Assembly: GCA_949316495.1 (NCBI GenBank)
Contig: OX439001.1
Coordinates: 52,180,556 to 52,244,555 of the forward strand
Source of the DNA: Amphiduros pacificus
Lineage: Eukaryota > Annelida > Polychaeta > Phyllodocida > Hesionidae
Length of the DNA stretch: 64,000 nucleotides
Reading direction: 5' to 3'
The translations under genes and the position numbers were made by a program. Position 1 is the first letter of the stretch. Each line of letters opens with the position of its first letter. The notes beneath the pieces were generated by a model. It was given only the letters and a program-made list of their open reading frames with translations, was not told the DNA's origin and did no database searches. Positions 24,901 through 35,660 of this stretch are shown piece by piece.

Positions 24901-27900
24901 TTGCATTAACTTCACATTTAGAGTTCTTTAATGTGTGATGTTTACATATAGCCTGTGATTCATTGTTTATTGTCCTTTGCTATTGTAATATCATTGTATG
25001 TTCAAACCTGGCTTTAATGAGTAAAGCATCTTTCTCAATGTTACCGCAGTTGGAAGATCCGAATTGGCAGGTGATGAAGAAACAGATCAAGAGTGCCCAG
25101 TAGATACACTACACACCATGGAAGCAATGCAAATACAAGTATTGCAAACACAAGAAATGTATGACATCCCATGATTTTAAATTGCTTGATTCTTCCTATT
25201 TTCATAACATGCTACATACTACTCTTTATATGTTAAGCCATAATTCAATACATGAAATGGTTTTGAACTTTGCATGTTGTAAAAGAGCCAATTTATCATG
25301 TATTAGGCCCTGAATTTGACTTTTTGAGGCATATTTATACTTTTATTTTTATCTCCCACACTTCTTTGTAAGGCCATACAATTATGATTGCTGTAACCAA
25401 GCTGTGAAGGAAAACTAGAAAGCTGAAAGTTGGTTGCAAATTGCAAATTGCAAATCTCTGAAGATTTAACAATAGGGGAGTGAATGGTCTTCCGTTATAC
25501 TAGTGGGTATTATGACTGGAGATATTAACAAGTGTTATCACAAGTGTGATCTGCTTGTGTTTCAGGCATTCAGGATCAGAGGGAACAGATGAAACTCATT
25601 TTAAGCGGACGTGTAAAGCTATGTGCCTTGGTGTGGCCTATTCTGCTTGTTTTGGGGGAAGTTCAACACTGATAGGCACAGGACCAATCATGCTAACTGT
25701 GGCTCATGTTGAAAAGTAAGTGCAAATGAAGGATATGTGATCTTTGACCTGTGGCGAAAGGTAAATACAAATGTTACAGGAAAGGATCTCAATACAACTT
25801 TGAAAGATGTAGGACCTTACGTTCTCACCTCAGCTCATGTGTAAAGGTGAGCACAGAATCGCTTTCTGATCATTTTGAAAGTTTACTAATTTGGAGACTA
25901 CCTTTACGTGTCTCAAAGGTGGATGATAAACACAGTTCAATTATTATATTTTTTATATAATATATCAAAAGAGCAAAATATCGAAATATGTAAGACCTCT
26001 CCATTGTAAGTGCTGGAGAAGAGTTGTACTCCGTCTGGGGGAAAGGGATATAATAGGAGAGTGGTTTCCTAGACAATATGCATAATGTAGTTGGTATATA
26101 GTTGGTATGGAGAGATATTTGACAACAAATATAGTCGGCATGGAAAGATATTTGACAACAAATATAGTTGGTATGGAGAGATATTTGACAACAAATATAG
26201 TCGGCATGGAGAGATATTTGACAATAAATATAGTTGGCATGGAGAGATATTTGACAACAAATATAGTTGGTATGGAGAGATATTTGACAACAAATATAGT
26301 TGGCATGGAGAGATATTTGACAACAATATATTTTAAGTTAAAGTGAACTAATACCTAAATAAAGGAAAAATCAGGAACAGCTCTTTCTCCATTTAATTAA
26401 TTTTATTATCTTCCACACTTATATAAAATCATCTGGTTTGATAATATCTGTAGATTTTGTCCTCTTCAATCTGAATACTACATCTTCCTGTCAAAATGAA
26501 CTTTCTTTTCATTCCATTTTTATTGTCAATAGTTGCAGTGTCTTTTACTCTAATCTTTTCTCTTTTTATTGCTGGTCTCGTGGTATACACCATTGTCAAT
26601 CTCGTCTATAAATAAGACACCAAGTACCATTTTCGTCTGGTGTGAAATCAAAATGTTGTAAATGCACGTGGGCCCAACATAGGGTGAATAGTACCATTTC
26701 ATCCAAAACGGCTGTGCTCAAACCGGTGTGCAGTGACTAGCGTGGGCCTGACCTAGTGCCTCCTTGGGATCAACGTAGCTTTTTCGTAGAGTTTTCCCAC
26801 ATTCCATATGCACAAATAGGCCGCTTAGTGACATAGCCCTGTTCTGAACCCATGGAAACATGCGTCTTTCCCCTCGATATGGTTTAGTGTGTGCCCAACC
26901 TAATTTCCCAGTCTCAAAAAAAAAATCTGAATGCTAACGATAAAAGAATTAAGAAAACATGTTGCATGAATAGAATATAAGCCTAAAATCATTACCAATA
27001 TAAAACAAATTTTACATATTCTATCTGAATAAATATTTGTCTCAAATTTGCCTTGTTGCAGAGTATTTGAGGACAAGGGTTTGGATTCTGGGGTGACGTT
27101 TGCCAAGTGGATGGCCCGGTCTGTCCCAATGTCCACCATACTTATAATCATTGGATGGTTATGGCTTCAAGTATTCTGGTTCGGACCAAGGTATTTCCAA
27201 GATTCAAGAACTATATTTTAAAGACAATAATTTGTTCTCAAGTCATTTTGTTATGTAGCGCAATCAGTTATTTATTCAAAAATAAGATTCAACCAAATGC
27301 ACACATTACTTTAAATTCATGCATGATTTGGAATTTCTGCATTAATGCAGATCTGTCATGAATACATTATCTCTTACCTATGTTGTAGCAATTTGATAAT
27401 AAAAAAAATATTTGTATGTAAAAATATAAAGATCAATCCATCTGATTTGCAGTATGACATTCAAATATCTTTTTAAACGGAAAACAGAAAGAGAGGAGGA
27501 GTCAAATCAGGCAATAGAAATGGTTTTGAAACAGGAATATAAGACCCTTGGGCAGACATCGTGAGTTGATACCACACCATATATAAGGCTTTTGATTAAT
27601 TCACTTGACTGTTCTACCAGATGCAGTCAGACAGTAATGCACAGAAGTAGAGGTCTTTGGTTTCCTGTTTAGATTTTTCCACATTTCAGTTATTTTGCAT
27701 ACCAACAAAACAAATCCATATTTTCAATATGGGAGTTAAAAATAGTTCATGAAGCTAAGTGTCCAAAAAATCAGATTTGAGCTCAGCATATTAAGCTACC
27801 AAAAGGATCAAATACTTGATTTTTATGCTCATGAAATAGAATGTTTATCTAACTGTACCTGAGAAATCACACTGTGAATGACATGGTCAGTATGTTTCTA

Positions 27901-30432
27901 GGTTTGCTGAGTGGGCTGTGCTGGTACACTTCAGTATGCTTGCTATTCTCTGGCTCACTAGGGACCCCGGCTTCATGCCTGGATGGGAGGCTCTCTTCAG
28001 AGATGGGTATGCATGCATGCTGTCCTTTTACACTAGGTCTTATAAATTGGGTCTTTTATTTCCTATTTACCCAGAATTCTGGTAAATATTTATAAAATTA
28101 AAATTTTTTTGTTTGAGTATAAAAGAAAATATCTTTGTATAATTAAGGTTGTTTTTGATAATGTGTACCATTTAGTTTGCGAAACAGAAATCTTCTAAAA
28201 TTTGTTAGAATCTAACTTCAACAGAAAATGTTGCCATTTTAGCTATGTTGGGGCCAGTGTACCAGCTATTCTCATAGCTACAATGCTCTTCATTTTCCCA
28301 TCAAAATCTCCATTCCATTTACGACAAGGCGAAACAGGTATAAAGTCACATTTGTTCTCTAAAAAGGCCTTCCTTTTTCAGATAGAAATTTGAACTTTGT
28401 TTCACAAACTTACAATGGATTTGCTTTTAAAAGCACAAATCCCATAATATTATACATTTCCATATTGCACTATCATTATCAGTGGACAACAAAACACACA
28501 ATCTTGCAGAAAGCATGAATATTCAATTTGATTTAGTATGCCACCCACTTTCACAAACAAAGAGTTTTTTTATTCTGTTTATCAGCTAAATTATACGTCA
28601 TCACTACAACTGTTTAATCTTGAACATGCATTTCACCTAGAAAGGGCCACGGGCCCAGTTGGTTAGAGCGCCAGCTTATTAGCACAAGTTCCTCTGTGGT
28701 GATCCAAAGGTCGTGGGTTCGAACCGTGGCTGTGCCGTGCAATTGAACTCATGATACAATTTCCCATATGAGCTGAGGTCCATGCCTAAAGGGTTATCCC
28801 GTTGTCCTTGTAAATCTGTGACCGGGTGGATTGTCATGTCAAAGACCTGCGACATGACAATTCAGTGAGGCAGCACTATATCTGCTACAAGTAGGTCTCA
28901 TCACGAAATGACTGAATAATGTTGAAAGTGATGTAAGACCCCAAACAAACAAACAAAAAAACAAATTCACCTACTTATTTTGATTGGTGATGCAGTTTCT
29001 GGTAATTTGACTCCATTAATGGACCTGGCGACTATGAGCAGGAAGGTGCCATGGCATATACTCCTACTGTTTGGTGGAGGCATGGCCATTGCTGATGGCT
29101 GTAAGGTCTGTCATACATTCACATTAGAGAAAATTTGAATATTCTTAATTTTGTCAATCTGGCTCATCAAATCAATATTAGTGGTATTTCATGAAGTCAA
29201 CATTTATTAATCATAAAAGTTTGCATTAACATGTTTAGCCCCAATATCAGCCTAAATGTTTTATGAAATTAAATGTCACTATCATGATGATTATTCTTGA
29301 TATTGTTTATCAAATTGATGCATATTTAGGTGCTGACCAATGGACTACAGAAATAATGCACACTATTTAACAATACTCAAGCTTCTGCTCAAACCTTTAC
29401 TGATAAATGATCTTTAATGCAAATTCAGCACTGATCGTTGTTTTGCTAGGAGTCTGGGCTGTCAGCCTGGTTGGGGAGTCAGATGGGTGCACTGCAGAGC
29501 ATGCCCACCTGGCTACTAATATCCTTGGTGTGTCTCTTCCTATCACTCCTCACAGAATTCTCCAGTAATGTCACCATCATCTCAATCGTCATGCCCATTC
29601 TTGCTGAAATGGTAATTATAAATCTTGGTTTTATGGTCATGGAACATGTGGGTTTTGGTACATATTGAGATTTGAAATCAGAATAAAGTAATTCAAGTTT
29701 TCATTTTAAATAAAAAGAAATAACATGCAAGATAAGAAATCACATATCGGAATTGGAGTAAACGAAAGGAGATGAGACACTGACATCAAGCTTATTCTGT
29801 TAATATCACAGCACTTGTAAAATATCCACATAGTTATGTCTAGCAATTACAGACACAAAAGCAATTCATTGTAATCATGAAAGGTAAATTCAACTAAATG
29901 CTCTCAACATTGTGTATATATGCGAGGGAAGGGATTTGTTGTGTCTAAATTTGAGAATGTTTTGATCGTTTTAAGGCAGTGACAATGAATTTGAATCCAC
30001 TGTACTTGATGTTGCCTAGTGGGATCGCCTGCACCTATGCCTTCATGCTGCCGGTTGCCACTGCGCCCAATGCTATCATTTTCTCTTATGGACACCTCAA
30101 AGTCATAGACATGGTCTGTACAAAATTCCTTGACATATATTGTCTTTTCATTAATAATTCTTCATGCTATTTTACACTATAATCCCATATGATTTATGAA
30201 GATGTGCAGATAATGTTCAAAACACATTAGGGTGACAGATCACTAACATTTTTAAGGACATGCTTTTAATTCAAATTAAATTTTGCAGGTGAAATCTGGT
30301 TGTGTGATGAATTTGATTTGTATAATGGTGGTCGGAGTAGCAGCCAATACATGGGGGATACCTATCTGGAACTACGACTTCCTTCCACCAGGATGGGAAA
30401 CAGGCAACAATGCCACAACAGCAATGCCCTAA
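18949..30432 (+). CDS. SLC13A2/3/5-like: SLC13-family Na+/di-tricarboxylate cotransporter, gene 1 of 3
   Basis: Fourteen exons join in phase to 599 codons plus stop: 18949-19084, 19765-19914, 20026-20141, 20511-20659, 25050-25158, 25566-25715, 27062-27190, 27453-27560, 27902-28006, 28243-28337, 28996-29105, 29450-29611, 29976-30113, 30289-30432. Length fits the family (about 570-600). Diagnostic pieces are [29 protein letters not shown], the first SNT motif ([11 protein letters not shown], near residue 151), [11 protein letters not shown], the second helix-break motif SNV (about 491-493) and the C-terminal signature in exon 13. It should carry Na+-coupled succinate- or citrate-like anions across the plasma membrane; substrate is not readable. 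Exon 13 reads VATAPNAI where genes 2 and 3 have VATPPNAI. The first exon begins mid-codon after TTGTAG, so an upstream start exon is expected. Intron 4 (4.4 kb) carries LINE and SINE insertions absent from gene 2. Confidence 0.95.
19073..19190 (+). repeat. Decayed 39-bp repeat over the exon 1 donor (gene 1)
   Basis: The unit ATACAGACCCCT-GTGAGT plus about 21 nt is repeated about three times, starting inside exon 1. The first unit holds the used donor at 19085. The second reads CCT-GCCAGT and has lost its GT. The third is more diverged. It is the counterpart of the longer array in gene 2 at 37964-38190. Confidence 0.75.
19201..19464 (+). mobile_element. tRNA-derived SINE, degraded copy (intron 1 of gene 1)
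   Basis: This copy has a decayed tRNA-like head (CAGTTGGTTTGAGCAC), a body with CATATGAGCTGAAGGGTTA, and CAATTCAGTGAGGCAGCA near the 3' end. It ends TTGACGTAAAACCAAAAACA. It aligns along its length with the copies at 28644 and 56031 and is the most diverged of them. Confidence 0.8.
20250..20510 (+). repeat. 52-bp splice-acceptor array ahead of exon 4 (gene 1)
   Basis: Five units (20250-20303, 20304-20355, 20356-20407, 20408-20458, 20459-20510) each repeat the first ~40 nt of exon 4 followed by a pyrimidine-poor stretch ending in (T/C)TGTAG or TTATAG. Exon 4 itself starts at 20511. In the exon's frame a unit reads [16 protein letters not shown] and then TAG, so its own acceptor is a stop codon. 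Use of any upstream acceptor would therefore end translation early unless a further splice removes the rest. Confidence 0.9.
21138..22125 (+). mobile_element. I-clade-like LINE, 5' endonuclease part, degraded
   Basis: An apurinic-type endonuclease is recognisable in pieces: [17 protein letters not shown] and [11 protein letters not shown] at the start, then [20 protein letters not shown] and [19 protein letters not shown] near 21440-21630. Linker-type sequence [15 protein letters not shown] follows near 21910. Several stops and frame changes separate the pieces, and reverse transcriptase is absent. It is cut off where the CR1/L2-type LINE begins near 22126. The family assignment rests on the endonuclease style and is moderate. 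Confidence 0.7.
22126..24816 (+). mobile_element. CR1/L2-group LINE, 5'-truncated, nearly open
   Basis: An endonuclease C-terminal half ([35 protein letters not shown]) is followed by a full reverse transcriptase ([53 protein letters not shown]) and a C-terminal region ending [12 protein letters not shown]. Both open parts (22128-22865 and 22932-24755) are in one frame and are separated by a single TAA at 22863. The 5' end is missing, as is usual for target-primed insertions. The 3' end has two AGCGCT hexamers (24746-24751 and 24776-24781) and an (ATT)n tail. It lies in intron 4 of SLC13 gene 1 in sense orientation. Gene 2's intron 4 is only 456 bp, so insertion probably followed the duplication. 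Confidence 0.93.
24817..24881 (-). mobile_element. SINE tRNA-head fragment abutting the LINE tail
   Basis: The reverse complement reads GGGCCGTGGCGCAGTTGGTT then AGAGCACCAGCTTATTAGTA, matching the head of the SINEs at 28644 and 56031. Only about 65 bp is present. It directly adjoins the (ATT)n end of the LINE. Confidence 0.8.
25691..25852 (+). repeat. Duplicated donor-like segments behind exon 6 (gene 1)
   Basis: The exon 6 end (CTGTGGCTCATGTTGAAAA then GTAAGTGCAAAT) is echoed twice downstream: CCTGTGGCGAAAG-GTAAATACAAAT with GT at 25761, and CTCAGCTCATGTGTAAAG-GTGAGC with GT at 25847. The similarity is partial. Gene 2 shows the same arrangement, so it predates their split. Confidence 0.6.
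26101..26331. repeat. 33-bp minisatellite, 7 units (intron 6 of gene 1)
   Basis: Seven units of exactly 33 bp (about TTGGCATGGAGAGATATTTG plus ACAACAAATATAG) alternate between TGGTATGG and CGGCATGG forms. Because 33 is divisible by three and the unit is stop-free in several frames, both strands give repetitive open frames that are not genes. Confidence 0.95.
28644..28966 (+). mobile_element. tRNA-derived SINE, best-preserved copy (intron 10 of gene 1)
   Basis: The head has an A-box-like TGGTTAGAGCGCC and B-box GGTCGTGGGTTCGAACC. The body carries CATATGAGCTGAGGTCCATG, GTGACCGGGTGGATTGTCAT and ATTCAGTGAGGCAGCACTAT. The end is GTTGAAAGTGATGTAAGACC followed by (CAAA)n. The tRNA-like part lacks a proper acceptor stem, so it is not a working tRNA gene. 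The paralogous intron in gene 2 (44029-44654) lacks it. Confidence 0.92.
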
Positions 30433-31119
30433 TATTACTGGCAACTTTTTTCAAAAGTGTATATTGCTTCAATATTCTTCTTGCACATATGGAGGGGGTT
30501 GAGAATAAATGAGAAAAAATATATCGATTAGTCCAGATACAAGAGGGACACTGAATATAATTTGAAATTTAAATTCTAATTTGTATCTAACTTTAAAATA
30601 TTATTTTTGGTAATGGTAGGGATTATCTTCCCAGACATCACTAGTGATTACAAGAGGGACTTTTTGCCAATAAGATACTGACTTTCGAAAAAGAAATTGA
30701 CATGAGAAAAATTACAGATTTGGAAACAGTAACGTTTCTCCATTTATTTGAATAAAATTGGGATAGGATTAAACTGAAACAAAATATATGAAGCTGTGGC
30801 TGCAGATAATAGCATATTTGATGGTTTGGCTGTGATAGATTGGCTTGTAGACATTTCAGTTCTAAACCAAATGTGATAATTCTTAAACTATGAATAACTT
30901 TATGTTTTTGTGCTCTGATTTGATAGATTACATTTGATAGTCAACTTTCTTTAGCTCATCCATGACATGTTCCCTTAAGAGGAATCAAGCATATTTTTAA
31001 CTTCCATCCGGCCATCTTGATTTCCATTATGAGTAAACTGATATTGGATATGTGTCATAGAATAGCGCTCTCAAAGCTATCTGTTGACTTTGTCAGGATG
31101 GATCCCCATTTAGTGTAAT
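30433..31119. other. 3' flank of SLC13 gene 1
   Basis: A candidate poly(A) signal AATAAA lies at 30504-30509. Sequence to about 30790 aligns with 46074-46475 behind gene 2 (for example the shared CACTGAATATAATTTG and GGTAGGGATT), so the duplicated block extends past the stop codon. No other gene is seen. Confidence 0.6.
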
Positions 31120-33760
31120 CCATTCTTGATGCTACTGCAGTCAAAGTCCAGCGGCATCCACGGTGCAAAAGTTATAACCCTTTTTGCACCTCTGACTGCC
31201 CCTTTCCCGCCACTGTGTAGCCGGTACAGTGGCCGACGGCACGGGAAACAGGACAAAAACCAAACAATGCATCAACAGGGGAGGTATGCAATAATTTCAA
31301 CCTGCTCAAGTGTACTTACAAATTCTGTAGGCGACAGCACATCTGCGGACAATGTAATGGACCATTTGAATTGTGTATTAAGCAAGGAAGGTGTGCCACA
31401 TCATCAATCAAACACATTTCTGTCACTTGAATATTGGAAACAGGGCTTAGTTGACTACTATATACTCAGGTCATGAATATGCTGATAAATTGTATGACAG
31501 GGCTTTACATGGTGTCAGAATAGGATTTACAGGGGACGACAGCTGTTCTGTTAAATAAAAAAAATGGCCTTCAAGCTCCATACACAAAGGTAAGGTAGAT
31601 GATTTTGTTAAAATTTAGAGCTAGGCTTGAGGGACCTTTGGATAATCCCCTCCTAACTTTAGGGCATCCCCTTTGGGGCGTTTCACCCAAAGCAAGAGTT
31701 ATTCATGACTTGTCCTGGCCACCAGGGAACTCTGTAAATGATGGGATGAACAGTATAGAGTGTTCGACGCAGTCAGGATGATACAAAAATATGACTCCCC
31801 TTGGATGGGTAAAACCAACATAGCAGCAGCTTTTCAAAGTGTCAAGGTGTCGCCTGGTGACAGGCACTTACTCGGATTTGCATGGCCTGATGCCAACAGT
31901 AAGGAGAAGTATTGCCACATGTCATGTTTACCATTTGGTCTGACCAGTTCACCCCGACTTTATGACGATTTTGCCATATGATTAGAATACATGTATAAAA
32001 GCAAGGGTGCAGCTGGCAACAGCATCCATTATTTGGACGACATCCTTACACTGTCTCCCTCTGTAGTTGGATGTAAGAACTCACTCGAGTAGTTGGATGT
32101 AAGAACTCACTCGATACAGGGTTTCAGATACAGGATGAAAAGATTGTGGGGCCCTCCCAGAAACTTGAGTTTCTCAGTATTGTGATAGATACAGTTAGGC
32201 GAGGACATATAGTGTGATCTACTATATGATAGGCAATATGTCACAAGAGAGAACTTATAAAAGGTAAATTCATTTTCTGCTCCAAAGTTGTACAGGAAGG
32301 CGTTCTCTTTACCCGCCACCTTATTCATTTAGCAAAGCAAGCCAAGCACTCACACCATAGTATAAGATTGACTCATGAAGCTAGGCGGGACATGGAATGG
32401 TGGAAGCAATGCCTCTCTTTACACAATGGGGTATGCTGGTTCCCCACAGAATGGAATATGTCCTCAGCTGAGATTCTAGTTACAGATGCATCTGATGTAG
32501 GCATAGTTATCTGATATAGGGACTCATGGACCATGGTTGAGTTCACATGTGAGAACAGTTTGATGAGTAAGATGAGTATAGCATGGAGGGAATTAGCAGC
32601 CGTCGCCATGGCAAATGCCACCTATGGTAATAGACTCCAAAGTTGCCATGAATATTGATAACATGGCAGTGTGTTATAGCATCAAGAATGCCAGATCCAA
32701 AGGTCCTGATCCTATGAGTATTTTTCACTTTGAATATTGGGCAGTTCATATTGGCACCTATTATGATGCCTCTGCAGACGCCCTAATTAGGCTAGACTTG
32801 CCCAGGTTTAGGCATCTCAACCCTACAGTGAACGAAACATGACAATTGTCATGCCTATATTGCATGATTTCTGACACGTGTTTAACGCCTATGTATGACT
32901 CTCACTCATGAATGGCTATCTATTTATGTTATGCAATTTAGGTATCCAGCCTGCAATAAGCTATGTACCTGCTCAATTCAATATCCAATGTGTATGTAAT
33001 AAAAAATTGCAAAATTTAATTGAATAACATCAAATGTTTGAATAACGTTTTTTAATTGTATGCACTCACTTAGCCAACATGGCTAACACACTGCCAGGCA
33101 TTGTAGGCTTGGATGCGATGGTCTCCAGATTGATGCAGGATGGCCTGCTATCATACACCAAGAGGACCTACAACTATATTCACACTATATTCGTTTCTGC
33201 CATTCCTTTTGCTTCTTGCCACTACCAGCTAGTGAAGAGACACCTCAGCAATGCAGGTGAGCCTGACCTCCCAGTAGACCCAGCCACATGCAATGTTTAC
33301 CTGGCTGCCATAAGGTCCCTGCATATACTTCACGGCAACCCCGTCCCACCCACCAACACCCCCAGGGTCACGCTCGCTTTAAAAGCCATACCCCACATGT
33401 CCCCAGCTATGTCAAAGAAACAACCCATTCACTTTAAACTTTTAAGTCAGATGCGTAGCCTGTTGCTGACGACATGGGTTCTCTGTGGCGGGCTGCGCTC
33501 GCTTTTGGATTTTTCGGTTGCCGTCATGGGGCAGAATAATTTGGCATAGACCAACCTGGTGGCAAGGCCTAGCTCGTGGCTCCCCCTATGGTCTCGCAGG
33601 TATCCTTCCACCTCTGAAAAGGCTCCCATTACCTAAGATTAGTCGAACCCAGGCCAAAGGGTTCACCAAGCGAATAGGTTGCTCCTCCCATGAGGTCTGT
33701 GCAGTCTGTCTGGTCCTACCTGTCACCAGCGTAACCCCCCTAGATAAATAATGTTTAATT
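31120..33760 (+). mobile_element. DIRS-type (tyrosine-recombinase) retroelement fossil
   Basis: Parts can be recognised in the expected order: a reverse transcriptase region near 31600-32100, an RNase H region near 32460-32830, and a tyrosine-recombinase N-terminal region near 33079-33480 with traces beyond. The combination of reverse transcriptase, RNase H and tyrosine recombinase is specific to the DIRS order. The copy is clearly broken, with many breaks, and terminal repeats were not identified. It looks old. It lies between SLC13 genes 1 and 2. Confidence 0.72.
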
Positions 33761-33769
33761 AAGTGGTGA

Positions 33770-34400
33770 TAGGTAGATTTTCAAAAAATCATTTCTGTGC
33801 TGCAACTCTATATGCCAATTCATCTTACTTTAATGATGTTTGGTCAATTACCATTCATGAAATCACAGATGTCACAGTACAGGCAATTCTTCAGAGATCT
33901 GGGGTAATCTTAAATGATGTGTGGCCACGAAACCGATACAAGCAAACTATCTCACTAAAATCAACCAATATTCACCGACAATGGTTATTGTGTTTTGCTG
34001 GAAGTGCCAGGCTGTACTCATTTGACCACCAGGTGGCCACAAGTATATTTGCATGTGAACTCTATTGTGGTCTGTCAGTGTAAGGCCTGTACCAAGTGAC
34101 AAACAATAATGGACAAACAGGTCTCTGTAACCCAAATCACCCCATTGTCCCAATCTGAAGGCGCCCCATTGTTAGAAAAACTTTACTAAGCAGGTGTTTG
34201 CACTAGATAACTGGTCAGCTAATCAAGGTTTGTCGATAACGTATCGAATGGATGATTTGGATTTTAGCAGAAGATTCATCTACTTTCAAATGGCACAGAA
34301 ATTTCAAATGGCACAAAATGGAAGGTGAAATATGATAGGAAATAATATTTGATCACAAAGTTTGGGGTATAAATATTTATATTATGAAAGTTGAAAGTGT
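33770..34400 (-). repeat. Dispersed repeat family R1, copy C
   Basis: On the minus strand it reads TATACCCCAAACTTTGTGAT, then TCTGCTAAAATCCAAATCAT, ATTGGGACAATGGGGTGATT and GACCACAATAGAGTTCACAT, then TGTGGCCACCTGGTGGTC. It is uninterrupted at the point where copy A carries the LINE tail. Extent at the left end is approximate. Confidence 0.75.
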
Positions 34401-34682
34401 TTGAAAACTTAATTTCTGAATGCGAAACCTTAGGTCTCTAAAATCGCTGACTATCTTCCTTCATAAAATAACTTCATATAGTGCCGAAGACTGTTTGTGT
34501 GATAAAATCAGGGAGAAAAACATGGGTCAGCTAGTAAGACATCTGTCTCTCCATGCTAAAGGTCTGGGGATCGATTTATGGTTTGGACAAGTACTTTTTT
34601 CATGCTAGAGATAAAATCATCATGATGGGATTTTATTTGAGCACTATGCATGTCACAACAGATAGATATAAAATTCTTATAC

Positions 34683-34749
34683 GTGCTCACCATGTTGTAA
34701 GCAAGTTACAAAACATTGCAGAACAATGTGCTTACAACGTGGTGAGCAC
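34683..34749. repeat. Inverted repeat with 21-nt arms
   Basis: The left arm GTGCTCACCATGTTGTAAGC (34683-34703) pairs with 34729-34749 with one mismatch, leaving a 25-nt loop. A related half-copy, ACGTGCTCATCATGTTAAAG, follows at about 34911. It may be the end of a small fold-back element; no function is evident. Confidence 0.75.
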
Positions 34750-34989
34750 ATAGAAACATTATCAGGTCAGACCAAAACATCCTCCAATGTACTACCACAT
34801 TGTTAGCACATTGCAAAAAAAACGTTGAAAGTTGTTTCTACGTTGTTTCTACATTGTGTGTTACCTGGGTAAGAGGATGTCATCAAGTCGGACCACAACG
34901 TTATCTTTTTACGTGCTCATCATGTTAAAGAAACGAAGAAAGACAACTAAACCTTATTTCTATATGCTCTTAATGTTTCCGACAATCCT

Positions 34990-35660
34990 TACAGCAATAT
35001 AAACTTTTCATCTCCCTTGTTCTCAGTGTCGAGACTTCTCCACATGAGACATTGTTAATATTCACCGATTCTTTGTCTTGTTCACAAGCAATGAAAGCAA
35101 AGGATTGGAAAAATCATTTTAACTACAAAATCCCTGAGCAGCCTCATAGACTCTGTACCGAGGAAAATAAAGAAAGTCGTTTTTATTGGATCCCCAGTCA
35201 CATTAGAATCCAAGAAAATGAGGCTGCTGACCAAGCTGTAAAAGAAGCATTGGATAAACATCCAATTGACGTAGTTCTTCTGTATACATAGTTTTAAAAT
35301 CACATTACTGCTTTTTTGCATTCTAGATGGCAATTGCATGGGGACGAGGCTATGTCTAATATATTGCATGTAATCAAGCCTGTTTTAGGTCAGACCTTGG
35401 AGTAAAACGAATGGAGTTGACGTTTTAGCATGTGTGCATGACGTCATAGCAACCCATTGTTTGGAACAATGGGTAAATTTCCCTTTGAAGCATTGTGTGT
35501 TACTGCCAAATTTTAAAGCTATTTTTGAGATTTTAGATATAAAAGAAAAAATATCATTTCATGATGAATAGGTTCGTGGAAATCTAATGGTGAAATTTTA
35601 GACATTTTTAACTGAATAGGATATTCCATGCAAGCCCTTAAAGTTCACATGTCCATAAAT
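34990..35660 (+). mobile_element. I-clade-like LINE, 3' part with RNase H, degraded
   Basis: An RNase H segment is readable at 35052-35291: LIFTDSLSCSQAMKAKDW, then FYWIPSHIRIQENEAADQAV. Weak C-terminal-like sequence (PNFKAIFEILDIKEKISFHDE, shortened) follows with frame breaks. RNase H of this kind occurs in I-group LINEs. It may belong to the same family as the 5' piece at 21138. No reverse transcriptase remains here. Confidence 0.6.

Noticed and set aside
26101-26331. Regular 33-bp repeats resembling a CRISPR array
   Set aside because: Units are directly adjacent with no unique spacers, and the context is an intron of an animal gene.
25965-26346. Repetitive open frames on both strands with [11 protein letters not shown]- or [10 protein letters not shown]-like units
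   Set aside because: They are translations of a 33-bp minisatellite. The unit length is a multiple of three, so frames stay open by construction.
28644-28735. tRNA-like sequence with A- and B-box similarity
   Set aside because: It lacks a foldable acceptor stem and continues into a SINE body with an A-rich end; related copies occur elsewhere in the window.
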